This document shows, piece by piece, positions 53,090 to 55,543 of a DNA stretch of 55,543 nt. Where the stretch lies: the NCBI GenBank assembly GCA_026390015.1, contig JAPLGS010000075.1:1-55543 (forward strand), written 5' to 3'. The translations under genes and the position numbers were made by a program. The notes under the pieces were generated by a model. That model was not told the DNA's origin. It worked only from the letters and a program-made list of their open reading frames with translations, and did no database searches. Source of the DNA: Chloroflexota bacterium. GTDB taxonomy: Bacteria; Chloroflexota; Anaerolineae; Anaerolineales; Villigracilaceae. Numbering within the stretch: the first letter of the stretch is position 1; each line of letters opens with the position of its first letter.

Positions 53090-53581
53090 ATGGCTAATCA
53101 AAATTTTGTTCAAATCGCCCCAGATTTTGCCAATCGATATCCCGGTGCCAGCCCGAAAGCTACAGAGACAGCGATGAACATTGTCCGCACATCCGAGCTG
53201 TTGGTCAAGCGCATCGCGGAGTTGATCCAACCCTTTGACCTCACCCCTTCATCAGGTTTGGTTTTGGGAATTCTAGCGGATTTCGGCGAGTCGCTGCCGC
53301 CAAACAAAATCGCGGAGCGACTCATCATCAGCCGGGCTTCGGTCACGAGTCTGCTTGACTCACTGGAGCGTCGCGGATACGTACGGAGAGCGCCCCACTC
53401 AACGGACCGACGGATGCTGCTCATCGAACTGACTGACACTGGACGCCAGGCTGCTCATGATTTCCGTTTGCTTGTCCATCAAAATCAAAAAGGATGGCTG
53501 GCAGTGCTCAACGAACAGGAGCAAACCGAACTCATCGACACTCTTCATCGTATTCAAACCGCCCTTAGCGACGCTTCTTAG
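53090..53581 (+). CDS. MarR family transcriptional regulator
   Basis: A 163-aa winged-helix protein. LTPSSGLVLGILADFGE, the recognition helix IAERLIISRASVTSLLDSLE and the wing RRAPHSTDRRMLLIELTDTG are classical. N- and C-terminal helices provide the dimer interface. The 73-bp gap shared with the cupin gene suggests it represses that gene and itself in response to a small ligand. Confidence 0.93.
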   Translation: MANQNFVQIAPDFANRYPGASPKATETAMNIVRTSELLVKRIAELIQPFDLTPSSGLVLGILADFGESLPPNKIAERLIISRASVTSLLDSLERRGYVRRAPHSTDRRMLLIELTDTGRQAAHDFRLLVHQNQKGWLAVLNEQEQTELIDTLHRIQTALSDAS

Positions 53582-53605
53582 AACCTCATACATATTCTTG
53601 ATTGA

Positions 53606-53646
53606 AACGAAAAGACACTGGGCTAATTGACCAGTGTCTTTTCGTT
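53606..53646 (+). terminator. Terminator after the MarR gene
   Basis: A perfect 16-bp stem: AACGAAAAGACACTGG (53606-53621) with 53631-53646, loop of 9 bases; A- and T-rich arm ends allow use in both directions. Confidence 0.88.
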
Positions 53647-53691
53647 ATCTAAAATGCTCGCGTTGTTCAATTTCACAATATTTTTCGCTCT

Positions 53692-53735
53692 TCCCTCCCC
53701 CTCACGCGGACATGACTCACCATCAATCAGCCCCT
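53692..53735. repeat. Island direct repeat, copy 4
   Basis: TCCCTCCCCCTCACGCGG lead, then ACATGACTCACCATCAATCA and GCCCCT. Identical to copy 3 over the core. Confidence 0.87.
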
Positions 53736-53747
53736 ATATTCCCAAAC

Positions 53748-53851
53748 AAAAATCCGAAGTCTTGCGACCTTGCATAAATCGGAGCATATCGCACACCATG
53801 ATCGGAAGATATCGCACAGTTTGACCGATTTACACAAGACCTCGGATTTTT
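53748..53851 (-). ncRNA. Structured inverted-repeat element, function unknown
   Basis: Outer arms 53748-53764 and 53835-53851 pair at 16 of 17 positions (AAAAATCCGA...GTCTTG). An inner stem TAAATCGG (53775-53782)/CCGATTTA (53825-53832) follows, and the loop holds ATATCGCACA twice, 23 bp apart. On the minus strand it precedes nothing but follows the BrnA gene, so it may act as a large terminator; it could also be a small RNA or the end of a lost insertion element. Confidence 0.4.
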
Positions 53852-53858
53852 ATCAAAT

Positions 53859-54113
53859 TTATTTTGCAGCAGTTAATTCTTCACGTACCACCCGCCTGAG
53901 AATGACCTCAATAGGTTCCTGTTGATTTGTAATATATTCCCGCAGGGCATCGTTGATTAATGTTTGGTAGTTCCCGCCGCCAGCTTCATCCACCGAGCCG
54001 CGAAACCAGTCCAAAATATCATCGTCAATGCGGATAGTGATTCGTGTTTTGCCTTTTGGCGCAGGGACAACCGCACCGCGTTTGCCTTTGCTAAAATCGT
54101 ATTCCTTTTTCAT
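53859..54113 (-). CDS. brnA: BrnA-like antitoxin
   Basis: An 84-aa ribbon-helix-helix antitoxin. The strand/helix unit TRITIRIDDDILDWFRGSVD and GGGNYQTLINDALREYI are typical of BrnA (DUF4415). The ATG overlaps the end of the toxin gene by 4 bp, giving the usual toxin-first order of BrnTA. Confidence 0.88.
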   Translation of the reverse strand: MKKEYDFSKGKRGAVVPAPKGKTRITIRIDDDILDWFRGSVDEAGGGNYQTLINDALREYITNQQEPIEVILRRVVREELTAAK

Positions 54114-54379
54114 TTTTGTTCCTCATATATCTTTCTTTCGCGGACAGTGGCTTTTCTTGCGGAAATGATACGGATGACATGACCGCGAAACGTGTAAACG
54201 ACCACTAAAATTCTCAAAAAAATATCTTTGCCAATGGTGATAAAACGGTTTTCACTTTCATGTTCATCGTCAATTGTGACAGCGTTTTCATCCTCAAAAA
54301 CGGACACGGCATCTGCAAACCTGACGCCGTGTTTTTTCAGGTTTGACTTTGCCTTGTTGGGATCCCATTGATAATCCAT
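54110..54379 (-). CDS. brnT: BrnT-like RNase toxin
   Basis: An 89-aa RelE-fold toxin. DYQWDPNKAKSNLKKHGV, FADAVSVFED, and the end IRIISARKATVRERKIYEE are diagnostic of BrnT. BrnT cleaves RNA and BrnA neutralises it and represses the operon. Confidence 0.92.
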   Translation of the reverse strand: MDYQWDPNKAKSNLKKHGVRFADAVSVFEDENAVTIDDEHESENRFITIGKDIFLRILVVVYTFRGHVIRIISARKATVRERKIYEEQK

Positions 54380-54481
54380 CAGAACCTATTATATGCACAA
54401 GTGTACACAGGCGCAAGCGTGATTTTTCTCACTCATTAATCAGCCCTCGCGCAAAGGAGCCGATTCATCGCACAACAAAAG

Positions 54482-54503
54482 CCCCTTCCCATTTAGGAAG
54501 GGG
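54482..54503 (-). terminator. Short hairpin upstream of island repeat copy 5
   Basis: CCCCTTCC pairs with GGAAGGGG around a 6-base loop; on the minus strand it is followed by CTTTTGTT, so it could stop transcription coming from the right. Confidence 0.5.
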
Positions 54504-54514
54504 TGGGGGGATAG

Positions 54515-54566
54515 GTAATTCCCTCCCCCCCACGCGGACATGACTCATCATCAATCAGCCCCTCGC
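54515..54566. repeat. Island direct repeat, copy 5
   Basis: CCCTCCCCCC lead, then CACGCGGACATGACTCATC and ATCAATCAGCCCCTCGC. Separates the BrnTA module from the broken nuclease-helicase gene. Confidence 0.86.
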
Positions 54567-54657
54567 TAATATAAGTTATCTCCTTGTCCGAATAATGATT
54601 TGGCTGTATCCTTACCAAACCAAAGTAAATCTATCTCTGGGAAAACTAGAAGGATAA

Positions 54658-55424
54658 ATGAGAAGAGAATATTATTCTGACACAATCACTGATTTTCTGA
54701 AATCAGCACCAAATGAGATACTTGGCAAACTTGTGCAAAGTAATGATTTTGCTTTGGAGCAAACTCAAAGAGATTCTTGGATAGCGGAAATACATATCCT
54801 CCAAAAGACATTACAGCCATATAAAGGCTCGATATATTTTGAGTACTCAATTCCGCGCATAGGCAAACGAATTGATGTTGTGGTTATTACTGGTTCGACT
54901 ATTTTTATCCTTGAGTTCAAAGTGGGCGAAACTGAATTTCCATCATACGCAACAGATCAAGTTTGGGACTACGCACTTGATTTGAAGAATTTCCACGAAA
55001 CAAGCCACGAGCACTTTATAGCCCCAGTTTTAATAGCTACTAAGGCAAAAAATACTTTATCAACAATCTCAACCACCCCACATAATGACAAAATACTTTT
55101 TCCCATAAAATGCAATGCAGAATTGCTAAATCAGATAATTGCGGATGTTTTACTTTTTACAGAAGGCAATACTATTAACCCAACTCAATGGGAGGCTGGA
55201 AGATACCAACCAACTCCTACAATTATTGAAGCGGCTATGGCATTGTATAACGGTCATTCAGTGTCTGAAATTTCTCGAAGCGATGCAAGCGCTATTAATC
55301 TTAGCAAGACATCTGATGCTGTCTCTGAAATTATTCGACTTTCAAAAAAAAATCGCATAAATCTATTTGTTTTGTTACGGGCGTACCTGGTGCTGGTAAA
55401 ACTTTAGGAACGCTCGAAAAATAA
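54658..55424 (+). pseudogene. PD-(D/E)XK nuclease-like/DUF2075-type protein, frameshifted and truncated
   Basis: The N-terminal 249 codons give a nuclease-like domain with [10 protein letters not shown] and FILEFKVGE (the D...ExK core). The frame stops at 55407. In another frame, directly after a nine-A run (55344-55352), the expected helicase start appears: [16 protein letters not shown], a Walker A motif of DUF2075-type proteins, ending at a TAA (55422-55424). A one-base slip in the A run accounts for the change. The remaining helicase is absent. The gene is more A+T-rich than the rest of the window. Confidence 0.75.
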
Positions 55425-55543
55425 GTTACCCTATTCCAACAGTCCAATTTTGAGTATCCTTGCCTCACTTTATTTGAGGATGATAACAAAATGGACCAAC
55501 CGTACTCTGAAGCCACTGAGCAAGCGATGAAATACTTTTTCAG
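55425..55543 (+). other. Open frame running off the window end
   Basis: From 55425 one frame stays open to the end. It contains QQSNFEYPCLTLFEDDNK and, from an ATG at 55491, MDQPYSEATEQAMKYFF. It is the same frame as the Walker A fragment upstream but separated from it by a stop. It could be the start of another gene; too short to assign. Confidence 0.25.

Noticed and set aside
53778-53818. The ATATCGCACA repeats as the end of an IS21-type element
   Set aside because: The tandem arrangement is suggestive but there is no istA/istB, no second end and no target duplication.
50485-54566. The five island repeats as a CRISPR array
   Set aside because: Copies are about 0.75-1.5 kb apart with genes between them; there are no short regular spacers and no cas genes.
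50485-54566. The island as an integron cassette array
   Set aside because: The repeats show no attC features (no GTTRRRY/RYYYAAC cores, no long imperfect palindrome), genes point both ways and no integron integrase is present.

Overview
The window reads as a chromosomal segment of a free-living bacterium, most likely a member of the Chloroflexota (class Anaerolineae). This is inferred from gene content: five lipoproteins carrying the NBR1-type Ig-like domain behind Thr/Pro-rich linkers, a DUF3090/SCO1664 gene pair, a B12-dependent acyl-CoA mutase large subunit, many GT39/ArnT-like transferases and frequent ATGA gene overlaps. No rRNA, tRNA or other taxonomic marker was seen.

Layout. 118-3256 (minus): an envelope-stress type operon (GntR regulator, slipin, SdpI-like protein, DUF4177 protein, CPBP protease) whose regulator is broken by an out-of-frame deletion; an intergenic site matches the ParB parS sequence at 15 of 16 bases. 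3471-8977 (plus): pdxS-pdxT (vitamin B6), a GNAT-like protein, a HAD phosphatase, a secreted helical protein and a fatty acid desaturase. 9142-11400: two tandem NBR1-Ig lipoproteins. 11401-12164: a repeat-rich gap with a 125-bp MITE-like element. 12165-14492 (minus): OsmC, a 58-aa membrane protein, a rhodanese, a YprB-like exonuclease. 14535-16276 (minus): a cyclic-di-GMP regulated block, with a sortase behind two tandem c-di-GMP-I riboswitches and a small unknown protein behind a third. 16801-25057: sugar transporter, isobutyryl-CoA-mutase-like gene, DUF3090/SCO1664, homoserine dehydrogenase, radA, a lipoprotein.

25150-43316 (plus) is an 18-kb surface-glycan cluster. It opens with a CMP-sugar synthetase, dehydrogenases and an MptE-like protein, continues with GT2 and GT39 glycosyltransferases, a methyltransferase and multispan membrane proteins, and ends with a Wzz-like/O-antigen-ligase pair. 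It carries two sulfotransferases and a Cys-type sulfatase lipoprotein, so the product may be sulfated. The Wzz-like gene is frameshifted by a small deletion.

43384-50432 holds an orphan histidine kinase, an alpha/beta hydrolase, rdgB, queG and three more NBR1-Ig lipoproteins. The right end, 50485-55543, is an accessory island: five direct copies of a roughly 45-bp repeat separate one small module each (nucleotidyltransferase pair, HepT/MntA, cupin/MarR, BrnT/BrnA, and a broken nuclease-helicase gene). A second, inverted and base-identical copy of the 125-bp element lies in this island.

The strongest leads are the three c-di-GMP riboswitches serving a sortase and an unknown protein, the repeat-delimited toxin-antitoxin island, the identical inverted 125-bp elements 40 kb apart, the putative sulfated-glycan locus, and three genes inactivated by small frame-disrupting changes.
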